Positions 1 through 8,860 are shown, counted from the first letter of the stretch. The stretch: 64,000 nucleotides of DNA from Nostoc sp. MG11 (GCF_014904695.1 NZ_JACXXN010000012.1:124001-188000); one strand, 5' to 3'. Made by a program: numbers and translations. Notes: a model not told the origin generated them from the letters alone.

Positions 1-105
1 CGCTTCACCCGCTACACGAGTAACAAAGTCACCAAACTTCGGGTTGATACTTTTTAAACCTTCTTGAAGGCTTTGATCATCCAAAACAGCATTTTTGTAT
101 TCCAC
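1..105 (-). CDS. Partial N-terminus, carboxymuconolactone decarboxylase-like
   Basis: This is the first 35 codons of a gene that runs off the left edge. A GTG start at 105 follows a GGAG ribosome site 6 bases upstream, and the frame is open to base 1. The peptide includes KFGDFVTRVAGEA, which resembles the start of carboxymuconolactone decarboxylase/AhpD-fold proteins, where a conserved helix lies just before the catalytic Cys pair. The catalytic part is outside the window, so the family is a weak guess. An out-of-frame ATG at 110 would give a different short peptide without this similarity. Confidence 0.4.
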   Translation of the reverse strand, partial: MEYKNAVLDDQSLQEGLKSINPKFGDFVTRVAGEA

Positions 106-1336
106 GTCATTCTCCGTTAGATATCGAAGCTAATAACAGTACGTTTGCGAATGGCAATGCCTGTAACGCTATCAGTCGCTTGATTAAGTTCATCTTTTAT
201 GCGAACTTGATAAAAAACTTTTTGTAGGTAATTACTGTAACTGTTCTTTCTCAACATTTAGCTGTTCTATAAGTTTGGTGTTGAAGACTTGTTTTACTTC
301 TGATTTCAATTTAAGTTAACTAGTCACTTTTTACAGCATGAAAAAGTCAGAAGGAGTAGGGATTATATCAGTATGATTCTGATTAATTTATGTAAATAGT
401 CATAAAATGTCTGAAAAAGTCATATTAATATAATATTTCTATAATTATTTTCTTAGTAAAGCCTACATAATAACCTTAAGTTAAGCGGATATCTGATAAA
501 TCAAAAATGTCATGCTGTAGCAAAATCTTACAAAATACGAAGCGATAGTGTAGTATACTTCTACGACGAGTAAGCGAGCTACGCGCAGTGTTTGGCAGAG
601 AAATTTCTTAACAATTCATGATAAACAGTTGTGTTGTTTGTTTTTGTCTATAATATCAAAGGCAAAAAACTCGCATACACTAACCAGACATGAGATAGAA
701 ATCTTTAAATGCAGATTAATTTCATGTTTAGCCATTAGTATATTGAATGCAAATTAAATAATAAATAATTTATTAATACTTTTTTGAGACATAATTCAAG
801 TTATTATGCCTAGAGTTTTCCACTTAACTAAAATATTAATTCAAGAAAATTATTAAGTAAAAAGTACTACTTATTTTACAAAGGTATTCAGTCTCTCTCT
901 AATCGCATAACCCCCATAGCTCTTGCCTAGTATAAAATATGGAATTTTTTCCGTTCTTAAACGCACTTAGATGAAATAATACATCACGTAAAAACAAGAA
1001 TTAAAAAGTAGTTTTTTTAATAAGGTGTGATAAATTCTCGTTTTTGACTTAAAGCCTTTTCTTGCAGGGATTAAAAGCTAATAACTTAATGGAATAATAA
1101 TATTAGTCTTAAATTCGTCAATAGACTAATCGCTTTTTTGTTAAAAAATCAGTGAATAGCTTGTAAAATCAGTCGTTAAACTAAAAATATATCTAGACAA
1201 AACACTGTTATTTATGTCTAAGCAATCAATTCCAAAGACTTGATTTACCAGGATGAAATTGCCAAAATCAAAATTAAAGTTAGAGGAAGTTTCGTCCCAT
1301 CTTACTTTTAATTTGAAAAACACCTGCTTTGGAATA
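106..1336. other. Long AT-rich gap with no recognisable gene
   Basis: About 1.2 kb without a convincing coding region. It is strongly AT-rich. Bases about 536-590 contain a GC-richer patch typical of dispersed Nostoc repeats. A 60-codon minus-strand frame at 1141-1323 lacks a ribosome site and family resemblance. No tRNA-like T-loop or terminator was seen. Confidence 0.5.
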
Positions 1337-1350
1337 AAGGAGGAAGCTTA

Positions 1351-1458
1351 ATGGCTAATCTCAAACTAAGAGCCTGTCCAAAAACTAATTGTATTCCCGA
1401 AATAAACTTCAAAGCTGCTGTAAAGTTTGCTGTCCAAATTTTTGACGTAGTCGCATAA
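1351..1458 (+). CDS. Small ORF, 35 aa, with perfect Shine-Dalgarno
   Basis: The ATG at 1351 is preceded by AAGGAGG at 1337-1343 with a 7-base spacer, the best ribosome binding site in this part of the window. The 35-residue product begins MANLKLRACPKTNC and ends in a hydrophobic stretch (AAVKFAVQIFDVVA). It has two cysteines and no recognised domain. It lies on the same strand as the NblA-like gene, 356 bases upstream of it. It may be a genuine small protein or the translated start of a decayed gene; the initiation signal is clear but the function is unknown. Confidence 0.45.
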   Translation: MANLKLRACPKTNCIPEINFKAAVKFAVQIFDVVA

Positions 1459-1750
1459 CTATATTTTAGTTAATACTGAGATCTGGTATCGGTTTCAACA
1501 ATTACCTGAAATTAAGCTCTCAAGCTAATAGCTAAAGTTTTCTAAAGAAGATCAAGAAAGCATTTGAGTCCTTTTAATGGAGTTGGGCTATGCAGCGCCC
1601 AACTTGAGTTCTGAGGGGTGAGGATGCTAGTCGAGATTAATGCAAGATAATACAGATTTTTTGTTTTCAATATATGTTTACGCTACAATCAACTATCTTT
1701 TTTCAATACCCCAGGCGTGAATCCTTACTTTTTTGAGTTTAAAGTTGCAA

Positions 1751-1772
1751 TGTAGTAAATTAGCAAACTACA
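1751..1772. promoter_or_regulatory. Inverted repeat upstream of nblA-like gene
   Basis: The arms TGTAGT and ACTACA are separated by 10 bases and centred about 53 bases before the NblA-like start. The placement suits a regulator site. It does not match the NtcA consensus GTA-N8-TAC, so no regulator is assigned. Confidence 0.3.
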
Positions 1773-1814
1773 AGCCTAAATAAGAGATTAAAACCTATCA
1801 ATAGGAGAGAAATT

Positions 1815-2012
1815 ATGAAATCTATAGAACTTACTATGGAACAGCAATTTAAACTAAAAGTTCTAGAAATACATATTCAAGGTTTAAATCAACAGCAAGC
1901 ACAAAGGCTATTGGTAAAATTTGTACAAATAGGCATGATCAAAGATAATATTATTAATAATTACATAGATATCCAATCAATAAATATACAAGGTTACCTA
2001 CCAGATCGTTGA
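1815..2012 (+). CDS. nblA: NblA-like phycobilisome degradation protein
   Basis: The 65-residue product has the NblA layout: a short N-terminus, then ELTMEQQFKLKVLE, then LNQQQAQRLLVKF, matching the family pattern LSLEQEFxLRxxExQVQxMSxEQAQxFLV. Known NblA proteins dock phycobilisomes to the Clp protease when nitrogen or sulphur is short. This copy is divergent: the usual acidic and aromatic C-terminus is replaced by an Asn/Ile-rich tail (DNIINNYIDIQSINIQGYL). The ATG is preceded by AGGAGAG. It stands alone and may be a paralog with changed target specificity. Confidence 0.75.
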   Translation: MKSIELTMEQQFKLKVLEIHIQGLNQQQAQRLLVKFVQIGMIKDNIINNYIDIQSINIQGYLPDR

Positions 2013-2357
2013 GCATCCTACGGCGGGCGTCTCCCCTTCTCTCCGCCTACAGAACTTTTTGCCTGTAAGCATGGTTTTTTATAGCTTTTTTATCTGTATT
2101 AGGACTTACGTATTTTTACGAGAGTCTGTCATTCTGAATAAAGCGATAGCGGAGAGAATAATCTACGAGATGCTTCTCTAAACTGCATTTCGCTCAGCAT
2201 GACAACAAATCTTTTGCGTGAGTTCTGTGCATAAGTCATAAGTTTTTTATCAAGGTCGGTGGGTAATGCTTGCTACCCACCATAACCTTTAGTATTCAGA
2301 ACTTATGCAAAATTATGACAAAACGTAGACGCAGAGCAGCTTGCCATTAGACATCGC
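2013..2357. repeat. Repeat-bearing gap with GTGGGTA hairpin
   Basis: The gap between convergent nblA-like and dapL contains dispersed Nostoc repeat pieces (about 2010-2060 and 2120-2215) and a perfect hairpin: GGTGGGTA at 2258-2265 and TACCCACC at 2274-2281 with an 8-base loop. It could act as a weak terminator for dapL on the minus strand. A related GTGGGCAATGCCCA element lies near 29802. Confidence 0.5.
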
Positions 2358-2358
2358 T

Positions 2359-3594
2359 CTACACTTTAAAGTTCTCAGCAATCCGCTTCATTGCTTCTTC
2401 GACATTCTCCCGGCTATTAAATGCTGAAATGCGAAAGTATCCCTCACCTGCGGCACCAAAACCAGAACCAGGGGTTCCTACAACATTCACAGTGTGCAGC
2501 AGCTTATCGAAAAATTCCCAACTGGACAAACCATTAGGCGTTTTTACCCAGACGTAAGGCGCATTCACGCCGCCATATACTGCTAATCCTGCGGCTGTAA
2601 GTTTCTCACGAATAATTTTGGCATTTTCTAAATAGAAACTAACTAATGCTTTGATTTGTGTTTGTCCTTCTTTAGAATAGACTGCCTCGGCTCCGCGTTG
2701 TACGATGTAGGATACCCCATTGAACTTGGTGGACTGACGGCGATTCCACAGTTTCCAGAGTTCCACATCGGAACCATCACGCGCTTTTCCTGTTAGCGTT
2801 TTTGGCACAACAGTTAATGCACAGCGGGTTCCCGTAAAGCCTGCATTCTTGGAGAAAGAACGAAACTCGATCGCAACTTCTTTTGCACCTTCAATTTCAT
2901 AGATAGAGTGGGGAATTTCAGGATCGGTGATGTAGGCTTCGTAAGCAGCGTCAAAGAAAATGATCGAGCCATTAGCTTTGGCATAGTCTACCCACGACTT
3001 TAAGTATTCTTTGGTGGCGATCGCACCAGTGGGATTATTAGGAAAGCAGAGATAAATTAAATCAACTTTTTGAGCGGGAATCTCTGCGGTAAAGTTGTTT
3101 TCAGCAGTAATCGGCAGATAGACTAAGCCTTCAAATTCGCCTTTATCGTTAGCATCGCCAGTATTTCCCGCCATCACGTTAGTGTCTACATATACGGGAT
3201 AAACAGGGTCAGTAACGGCGATTGTGTTGTCATGTCCAAAGATTTCCAGAATATTGCCCGTGTCGCACTTAGAACCGTCAGAGATAAAGATTTCCGAAGC
3301 ATCTATCTCAGCTCCCCGCGCCTGGAAATCTTGGGTGGCAATTTTCTCCCGTAACCAAGCATAGCCTTGTTCTGGACCGTAGCCTTTGAAGGTGGTGCGA
3401 TCGCCCATTTCTTCAACAGCTTTGATCATCGCTGTGCGGCAAGCTTCAGGCAGCGGTTCGGTGACATCGCCAATACCTAGCCGGATGACTTTGGCATCAG
3501 GATTAGCTTCAACAAAGGCATTCACCCGGCGAGCAATTTCAGGAAATAAATAACCTGCTTTCAGTTTGAGATAGTTGTCGTTAATCGTTGCCAT
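2359..3594 (-). CDS. dapL: LL-diaminopimelate aminotransferase DapL
   Basis: The 411-residue fold-type I PLP enzyme makes LL-2,6-diaminopimelate directly from tetrahydrodipicolinate with glutamate, giving lysine and peptidoglycan precursors; this is the route used by cyanobacteria, plants and Chlamydia. Family signatures include the N-terminal [16 protein letters not shown], the FPNNPTGA loop near residue 185 and the PLP lysine in SFSKNAG near 249. The length matches the family. The start ATG at 3594 is clear. No partner genes lie nearby, so it is probably monocistronic. Confidence 0.95.
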   Translation of the reverse strand: MATINDNYLKLKAGYLFPEIARRVNAFVEANPDAKVIRLGIGDVTEPLPEACRTAMIKAVEEMGDRTTFKGYGPEQGYAWLREKIATQDFQARGAEIDASEIFISDGSKCDTGNILEIFGHDNTIAVTDPVYPVYVDTNVMAGNTGDANDKGEFEGLVYLPITAENNFTAEIPAQKVDLIYLCFPNNPTGAIATKEYLKSWVDYAKANGSIIFFDAAYEAYITDPEIPHSIYEIEGAKEVAIEFRSFSKNAGFTGTRCALTVVPKTLTGKARDGSDVELWKLWNRRQSTKFNGVSYIVQRGAEAVYSKEGQTQIKALVSFYLENAKIIREKLTAAGLAVYGGVNAPYVWVKTPNGLSSWEFFDKLLHTVNVVGTPGSGFGAAGEGYFRISAFNSRENVEEAMKRIAENFKV

Positions 3595-3709
3595 AGTACA
3601 TTGTTACAAACGCCCTACAACAGCTTACTGCTAATTCATCTGTGGGATAACCTTTGTTGCTCTTGGCAATGTCTTCACTTGCAGTAACGACAGCTTGTTG
3701 TGAAATTAC

Positions 3710-3865
3710 TTGAGTTTCAACTCTTTAAGACTTAATCAACTGGGATTAAATGTTAAGGGAACCTTAGCAGTCATCAAGAAACTTCAGGTAGATGGCAAAA
3801 TCAGCATTAGTAGCACAGACCAATTGTATCAAGACATCCAGGCAATGAATTTCAGAGTTAAACGG
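3710..3865 (+). pseudogene. Remnant of DUF3368/PIN-like (toxin-type) protein
   Basis: The reading frame encodes LNQLGLNVKGTLAVIKKL followed by LYQDIQAMNFRVKRAV, which resembles the C-terminal end of DUF3368 PIN-domain proteins (toxin half of cyanobacterial toxin-antitoxin pairs). The upstream frame is closed by TGA at 3701 and there is no proper start. After about 3865 the frame runs into dispersed repeat hairpins. This is a truncated relic; the family assignment rests on a short match. Confidence 0.45.
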
Positions 3866-3995
3866 GCGGTTAAAAACCGCGTCTACACAGGCAAAACCCA
3901 CCTCCGTGGGTTTCAAAACCTTGATTTTTCTTTAGTCCGCGGAGGCGGCCTACCCTTCTCCTTCGGAAACGCTACGCGAACGGGAACGCCAAGGC
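3866..3995. repeat. Nostoc dispersed repeat with two hairpins
   Basis: Two perfect stem-loops follow each other: GCGGTT/AACCGC at 3866-3880 and AAACCCAC/GTGGGTTT at 3894-3913. They are followed by a GC-rich tail (about 3937-3993) of the kind scattered through Nostoc genomes. It sits just upstream of the glycosyltransferase gene and interrupts the DUF3368 relic. Confidence 0.6.
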
Positions 3996-4026
3996 CGAAC
4001 GAACTGGAAAAGAAAACTCAGCAATC

Positions 4027-4737
4027 ATGAGTGAGAATATTGGTGCTGGCAAAATTTCTATTATTATTCCGGCTATTAATGAAGCGGGGAATGTTAAAGC
4101 AGCTATTGTTACTATTGAACTCAGCAAAAATATAGAAGTGATTGTAGTAGATGGTGGCTCACAAGATGACACAGTAGCGATCGCTCAGTCGTTGGGTATA
4201 AAAGTTATTTCATCATCACCTGGTCGTGCTGCTCAAATGAATGCGGGTGCTATGGCTGCTAGTGGTGAGATTCTGCTATTTCTTCATGCAGATACCCGCT
4301 TACCAACTGGGTTTGATGCCATGATTCGCACAGCGCTACAACAACCCCGGACTGTGGCAGGTGCATTTAACTTGCGGATCGATGCATCACTTTTGAGTTT
4401 ACGATGGGTGGAGTTGGGAGTAAATTGGCGATCGCGTTTTTGCCAAATGCCATACGGCGACCAAGCAATTTTTTTAACAAAAGAAGTATTTCAGCAAATA
4501 GGTAGATTTCCTGAATTGCCCATCATGGAAGACTTTGAACTCATGCGTCGTTTAAAATGCATTGGAAAAATTGTAATTATTCCTGTGCCAGTTGTCACCT
4601 CAGCCCGTAGGTGGTTGCAAAAGGGGGTTTTTAAAACTATGTTACTTAATCAAATAATCATCATTGCTTATTTACTCGGTGTTTCACCTAAACGACTTCA
4701 TAGCTGGTATCGCTGGGAGAGATTTAGAAGAATTTAA
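4027..4737 (+). CDS. TIGR04283-type (arsenosugar-cluster) glycosyltransferase
   Basis: This 236-residue GT-A family 2 glycosyltransferase has ISIIIPAINE at the N-terminus, VDGGSQDDT for nucleotide-sugar binding near residue 45, and HADTRLP as the metal-binding DxD region near 90. The combination SSPGRAAQMNAGA and GDQAIF is typical of the family found beside arsenosugar biosynthesis genes. No ArsS-like radical SAM gene is visible, so the substrate is open. Its reading frame stays in register with the 21-bp repeat array that begins 28 bases after its stop. Confidence 0.8.
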   Translation: MSENIGAGKISIIIPAINEAGNVKAAIVTIELSKNIEVIVVDGGSQDDTVAIAQSLGIKVISSSPGRAAQMNAGAMAASGEILLFLHADTRLPTGFDAMIRTALQQPRTVAGAFNLRIDASLLSLRWVELGVNWRSRFCQMPYGDQAIFLTKEVFQQIGRFPELPIMEDFELMRRLKCIGKIVIIPVPVVTSARRWLQKGVFKTMLLNQIIIIAYLLGVSPKRLHSWYRWERFRRI

Positions 4738-4765
4738 GCTGTTTCTCATGTAAGTAGTTTATCTT

Positions 4766-5024
4766 CAGAACTTGGAACTTCATGCTCAGAACTCGGAACT
4801 TCGTGTTCAGAACTCGGAACTTCGTGTTCAGAACTTGGAACTTCATGCTCAGAACTTGGAACTTCATGCTCAGAACTCGGAACTTCATGCTCAGAACTCG
4901 GAACTTCATGCTCAGAACTCGGAACTTCGTGTTCAGAACTCGGAACTTCATGCTCAGAACTCGGAACTTCGTGTTCAGAACTCGGAACTTCGTGTTCAGA
5001 ACTTGGAACTTCGTGTTCAGAACT
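4766..5024. repeat. 21-bp tandem array, 12 full copies plus 7 bases
   Basis: Twelve 21-base units of the form CAGAACTYGGAACTTCRTGYT run from 4766 to 5017, plus CAGAACT to 5024. Only unit positions 8, 17 and 20 vary, all by transitions, and 17 and 20 are fully linked. Because 21 is divisible by 3, the array is a heptapeptide repeat in every frame, and five of six frames are open. All variation is silent in the minus frame SSEHEVP (4746-5042, TTG start) and in the plus frame ELGTSCS, which is the register of the upstream glycosyltransferase. There are no spacers, so this is not a CRISPR array. Confidence 0.95.
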
Positions 5025-5047
5025 GCAAAATCTGAGATCCAAGGTTG

Positions 5048-5848
5048 ATGTCTGGCGCTTTACCTTACAGGTTCGCCAATTCCTTAAATGAATTTATAAA
5101 AATGAGTAAGCGCACATTTAATGTCCAACTCAAACTGTTACTGTTAAGTTGCCTAGTAACTATCCTAATAATTGCTGCCAAACAGTTTAACGTTCAGGGA
5201 CTTTTGCAGACCTCAATCATTTGGGTTGATAGTCTTGGCTTCTTGGGGCCAATAGGATACATAGCAATTTACAACTTGGCAACATTACTGTTTGTACCTG
5301 GTTCTCTTCTGACTCTTAAAGGTGGTTGCCTATTTGGCGTATTTTGGGGGTCAGTCTATGTGTTAATTGCTGCAACAGTTGGAGCAACTTTCGCTTTTCT
5401 CATTGGACGCTACCTGTCGCGGGATTGGATTACCCAGATGATGGACAAACATCCTAAATTTAAAGCAATTGATCTAGCAGTTGCTAAAGAAGGATGGAAA
5501 ATTGTGCTATTGACTCGTTTATCCCCCATTTTTCCGTTCAATTTATTAAATTATGCTTTTGGAGTAACACAAGTTTCTCTCAAAGACTATATCTTAGGTT
5601 CCATCGGCATCATTCCAGGTACAGTAATGTACGTTTACATCGGTTCTCTAGCTGGTAATCTTGCCGTAATTGATATGCCCCATCAGCCAACCACTCCAGA
5701 AACTCAAATCTGGCAATGGATGATACAACTAGTCGGGTTAATTTCTACTGTTGCAGTAACCATATATATCACAAGAATTGCTCAGAAAGCTTTAGCTCAA
5801 AGTGTAGCAACAGCAGAAATTACCAATGATCCAAACAATAGCAATTAG
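5048..5848 (+). CDS. TVP38/TMEM64 family membrane protein (copy 1)
   Basis: A DedA/VTT-type integral membrane protein of about 266 residues. The VTT core is clear: FVPGSLLTLKGGCLFGVFWG, then LIGRYLSR, then TRLSPIFPFNLLNYAFGVT and GIIPGTVMYVYIGSLAG. Family members reshape membranes or move lipids and ions, and bacterial YdjX/YdjZ relatives are linked to selenium or metal handling. The ATG at 5048 follows AAGG closely; by comparison with copy 2 the start may instead be the ATG at 5102 (MSKRTF). It follows the 21-bp array and precedes a paralog. Confidence 0.85.
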   Translation: MSGALPYRFANSLNEFIKMSKRTFNVQLKLLLLSCLVTILIIAAKQFNVQGLLQTSIIWVDSLGFLGPIGYIAIYNLATLLFVPGSLLTLKGGCLFGVFWGSVYVLIAATVGATFAFLIGRYLSRDWITQMMDKHPKFKAIDLAVAKEGWKIVLLTRLSPIFPFNLLNYAFGVTQVSLKDYILGSIGIIPGTVMYVYIGSLAGNLAVIDMPHQPTTPETQIWQWMIQLVGLISTVAVTIYITRIAQKALAQSVATAEITNDPNNSN

Positions 5849-6231
5849 TTTAAAAAGATTATCAATCACTTACTGTTATTACTAGTATCCAGAACCACGA
5901 AAGTCTACAATTATCATATTTTCATCAAACTCTTAATGTTCTGTCCAGATTTTATCGACAATGATTGGTTTAGTTTATCTCGTATATAAATCATCTTCTA
6001 ACTGCTAAATATATAAGCTTATCGTTACTCTCTGCGCCTCCGCGCAACGCCAGTTGCTACAACGCGGGGAACCCGCGCAATGCACTGGCTCCTCTGCGTG
6101 AACCTTAAAACTCTTATTTTCAAGCATTCATACAAGAGGGCTAGTATTTCCTAAATAAAGTATGAAATCAATGACAAAAAATCTAGATTTTTAACAAAAA
6201 TACTTCAAAATACTTATCACTTTTACAATTT
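5849..6231. repeat. Gap between TVP38 paralogs with a dispersed repeat
   Basis: 383 bases without a gene. Bases about 6028-6115 hold a GC-rich Nostoc repeat (CTCTGCGCCTCCGCGC to CCTCTGCGTGAACC). The rest is AT-rich. The paralogs probably have separate promoters. Confidence 0.5.
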
Positions 6232-6987
6232 ATGAAAAATCAAATTATGAGAAATAAATCTCGTACCAAAATCCTAGGTGTATTAATATTGTTAGTGGTT
6301 GGCTTTGCTTTTTTATTTAACACAGACTTGGCCTTGGCAGAGAAATCTATTAATACACATTCTTTCAATCCCCAAGCAATTTTACGCAACGCTTTGCAGT
6401 GGATTAATAACATTGGTGCAGTAGGAGCTTTGGCCTTTATTACACTTTATATTATTGCCACTGTCGCTTTCTTACCAGGTTCCATCCTTACCTTGGGTGC
6501 TGGTGTTGTCTTTGGTGTAGTTTGGGGTTCGCTCTATGTACTTATTGGTGCAACTCTAGGGGCTACTGCGGCTTTCCTCGTTGGACGTTATTTAGCAAGG
6601 GGCTGGGTTGCACGTAAAATTGCAAATAACAAAAAATTTGCCGCCATTGACCAAGCTGTTGGCAAAGAAGGATTAAAAATTGTGCTGTTAACGCGACTGT
6701 CTCCCATATTTCCCTTTAATTTATTGAACTATGCCTTTGGCATCACAGGAGTTTCACTACAGGACTACTTTATTGGCTCTGTGGGCATGATTCCCGGAAC
6801 AATCATGTACGTTTATATTGGTTCCCTTGCTGGTAATCTTGCCATGATTGGGACTGAAGCTCAACCTACCAACCCGACTTTACAATGGGCAATTCGGCTC
6901 ATCGGTTTGATTGCTACAGTTACAGTTACCATTTATGTCACCCGTATTGCCCGCAAAGCTTTAGAAGAAGAAGTGATTAAAAATTAA
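6232..6987 (+). CDS. TVP38/TMEM64 family membrane protein (copy 2)
   Basis: A 251-residue paralog of the preceding gene. The core is nearly the same: FLPGSILTLGAGVVFGVVWG, LVGRYLARGW, TRLSPIFPFNLLNYAFGIT, GMIPGTIMYVYIGSLAG. The N-terminus has a hydrophobic segment ending in ALA (about residues 14-36), which could be a cleavable signal or a first membrane helix. Three basic residues precede it. It lies 150 bases before a MerA-like flavoprotein, an association seen repeatedly in cyanobacteria, and the two probably act on the same stress. Confidence 0.85.
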   Translation: MKNQIMRNKSRTKILGVLILLVVGFAFLFNTDLALAEKSINTHSFNPQAILRNALQWINNIGAVGALAFITLYIIATVAFLPGSILTLGAGVVFGVVWGSLYVLIGATLGATAAFLVGRYLARGWVARKIANNKKFAAIDQAVGKEGLKIVLLTRLSPIFPFNLLNYAFGITGVSLQDYFIGSVGMIPGTIMYVYIGSLAGNLAMIGTEAQPTNPTLQWAIRLIGLIATVTVTIYVTRIARKALEEEVIKN

Positions 6988-7137
6988 AAAACAAACTCAA
7001 CTTAAAGAGTGTCTGTCAATTATCGAACTGACAAAACAATTCAAAAGCTGTATTTCTTATTAAACAATCTCGAATCTAAACCCCAGCCAAAGAGTTAAGA
7101 AATCTTCCCAGTCCCTAGTTGCAACGAGGTATCACTA

Positions 7138-8685
7138 ATGTCAAATTCAGAATTCGAGGTAGTCACAGTTCGCCCAATGGATGAGTATAACCAAAAGTTG
7201 GTGTCCTACGTCCATCCCCCAAATTGGGTCAATCCTGAACCTGCTGATGTTTATGACTTGGTAGTGATTGGCGCTGGTACAGCGGGATTAGTGGTGGCGG
7301 CTGGTGCAGCTGGTCTAGATTTAGGTTTAAAAGTGGCTTTGATTGAAAAGCATCTCATGGGCGGGGATTGCTTGAATGTTGGTTGCGTACCATCTAAAAC
7401 TGTTATCCGCTCCTCTCGCGTAGTTGGCGAAATCTGGAATGCTAAAGAGCTTGGGGTTAACATTCCCCAACATATTGATGTTGATTTTCCCGCAGTCATG
7501 GCCCGGATGCGGCGGGTAAGGTCTGGGATTAGTCATCATGATTCGGCTGAGCGCTTTCAGAAACTAGGGGTTGATGTCTTCTTGGGTAGCGGTCGATTTG
7601 CAAGTAAAAATACCGTGGAAGTTGGCAACAAAACCCTCCGATTTAAAAAAGCTGTAATTGCGACTGGAGCCAGAGCCGCGCAACTCTCGATTCCGGGAAT
7701 TGAAAAGGCAGGTTATCTGACCAACGAAACGGTTTTTTCCCTGATTCAACGACCGGAACGTTTGGCAGTAATTGGTGGTGGGCCGATTGGTTGCGAATTG
7801 GCGCAAGCTTTCCGGCGTTTGGGTTGTGAGGTGATACTTTTCCATCGTGGTTCTCACCTCCTCAACAAGGAAGATGCTGACGCCGCTGAAATTCTCCAAA
7901 AGGTCTTGATTCACGAAGGAATTCGCGTAGTGCTAAATTCCCAGTTAGAAGAAGTGGTAACTGTCACTGAGGGCAAAAGACTTTACTTTTCTTCTAATGG
8001 TCGCCGAGATTCTGTCACAGTAGATGAAATTTTAGTAGGTGCGGGACGTGCGCCAAATGTAGAAGGTCTAAATTTAGAAGCAGTGGGGGTGGAATACGAT
8101 AAGCGCCAGGGTGTAAAGGTTAATGATTATCTCCAGACTACGAATCCCAAGATTTATGCAGCTGGTGATATATGCATGAACTGGAAGTTTACCCATGCTG
8201 CTGATGCGGCGGCGCGAATAGTGATTAAGAATACGCTGTTTTCTCCCTTTGGTTTGGGACGCTCCAAACTCAGTAGTCTAGTGATGCCGTGGGTAACTTA
8301 TACTGATCCCGAAATTGCCCACGTAGGAATGTATGAACACGAGGCGCAAAAATTGGGCATTGATGTGACTACGATCGCAATTCCTTTTAGTAGTGTAGAC
8401 CGAGCGATCGCTGACGGTGAAGAGTTAGGATTTCTCAAAATCCACCACAAAAAAGGGTCTGATGAAATTATCGGTGCAACTATTGTCGCCAGTCATGCAG
8501 GTGAGATGATCTCAGAAGTAACTACGGCAATTGTCGGTAAGCTGGGGTTGAGCAAACTCAGTGGTGTGATTCATCCTTATCCCACTCAAGCTGAAGCTAT
8601 CAAGAAAGCGGCGGATGCTTATCGTCGCACACTCCTCACTCCGAAAACTAAACAATTCTTAGGATTTCTCACAAAGCTTTCTTGA
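7138..8685 (+). CDS. MerA-like FAD-dependent disulfide oxidoreductase
   Basis: A class I pyridine nucleotide-disulfide oxidoreductase of 515 residues. FAD-binding VIGAGTAGLVVAAGAAGL is near residue 44, the redox pair is in GGDCLNVGCVPSK near residue 78, the NAD(P)H Rossmann motif is VIGGGPIGCELAQAF near 213, and the C-terminal dimer domain ends with HPYPTQAEAI. Mercuric reductases have an extra vicinal Cys pair at the C-terminus; none is seen here, so true Hg(II) reduction is doubtful. A role in thiol, selenium or quinone redox chemistry is more likely. Context: downstream of two TVP38 genes. Confidence 0.85.
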   Translation: MSNSEFEVVTVRPMDEYNQKLVSYVHPPNWVNPEPADVYDLVVIGAGTAGLVVAAGAAGLDLGLKVALIEKHLMGGDCLNVGCVPSKTVIRSSRVVGEIWNAKELGVNIPQHIDVDFPAVMARMRRVRSGISHHDSAERFQKLGVDVFLGSGRFASKNTVEVGNKTLRFKKAVIATGARAAQLSIPGIEKAGYLTNETVFSLIQRPERLAVIGGGPIGCELAQAFRRLGCEVILFHRGSHLLNKEDADAAEILQKVLIHEGIRVVLNSQLEEVVTVTEGKRLYFSSNGRRDSVTVDEILVGAGRAPNVEGLNLEAVGVEYDKRQGVKVNDYLQTTNPKIYAAGDICMNWKFTHAADAAARIVIKNTLFSPFGLGRSKLSSLVMPWVTYTDPEIAHVGMYEHEAQKLGIDVTTIAIPFSSVDRAIADGEELGFLKIHHKKGSDEIIGATIVASHAGEMISEVTTAIVGKLGLSKLSGVIHPYPTQAEAIKKAADAYRRTLLTPKTKQFLGFLTKLS

Positions 8686-8728
8686 AAAATTTGGCGGATT
8701 ACAGCGATTTTCAAATGCATGGAATGCA

Positions 8729-8744
8729 GCACAATATATTGTGC
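8729..8744. repeat. 16-bp perfect palindrome
   Basis: GCACAATA/TATTGTGC, located 44 bases after the MerA-like stop and 117 bases before the SDR start. It may be part of a dispersed Nostoc repeat or an operator of the SDR gene; no regulator can be named. Confidence 0.4.
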
Positions 8745-8860
8745 CCTGACGCGTGTGGTCTATTGAATTGAAAACCGCTTTTTATTAATAAGCTTACGTA
8801 CAACCCTAATCTGTAATTCGGTATTATGTAAAATAATGTAAACAAATGTAAATTAATACA

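Noticed and set aside
1141-1323. 60-codon minus-strand ORF
   Set aside because: AT-rich composition, no ribosome site and no family resemblance.
1482-1510. NtcA-type site upstream of nblA
   Set aside because: A GTA...TAC pair exists, but the spacing is 14 rather than 8 bases.
4766-5024. CRISPR-like array
   Set aside because: The 21-base units abut directly with no unique spacers, and there are no cas genes.
7138-8685. True mercuric reductase MerA
   Set aside because: The C-terminal Cys pair needed to hand over Hg(II) is not seen, and there is no N-terminal metal-binding domain.
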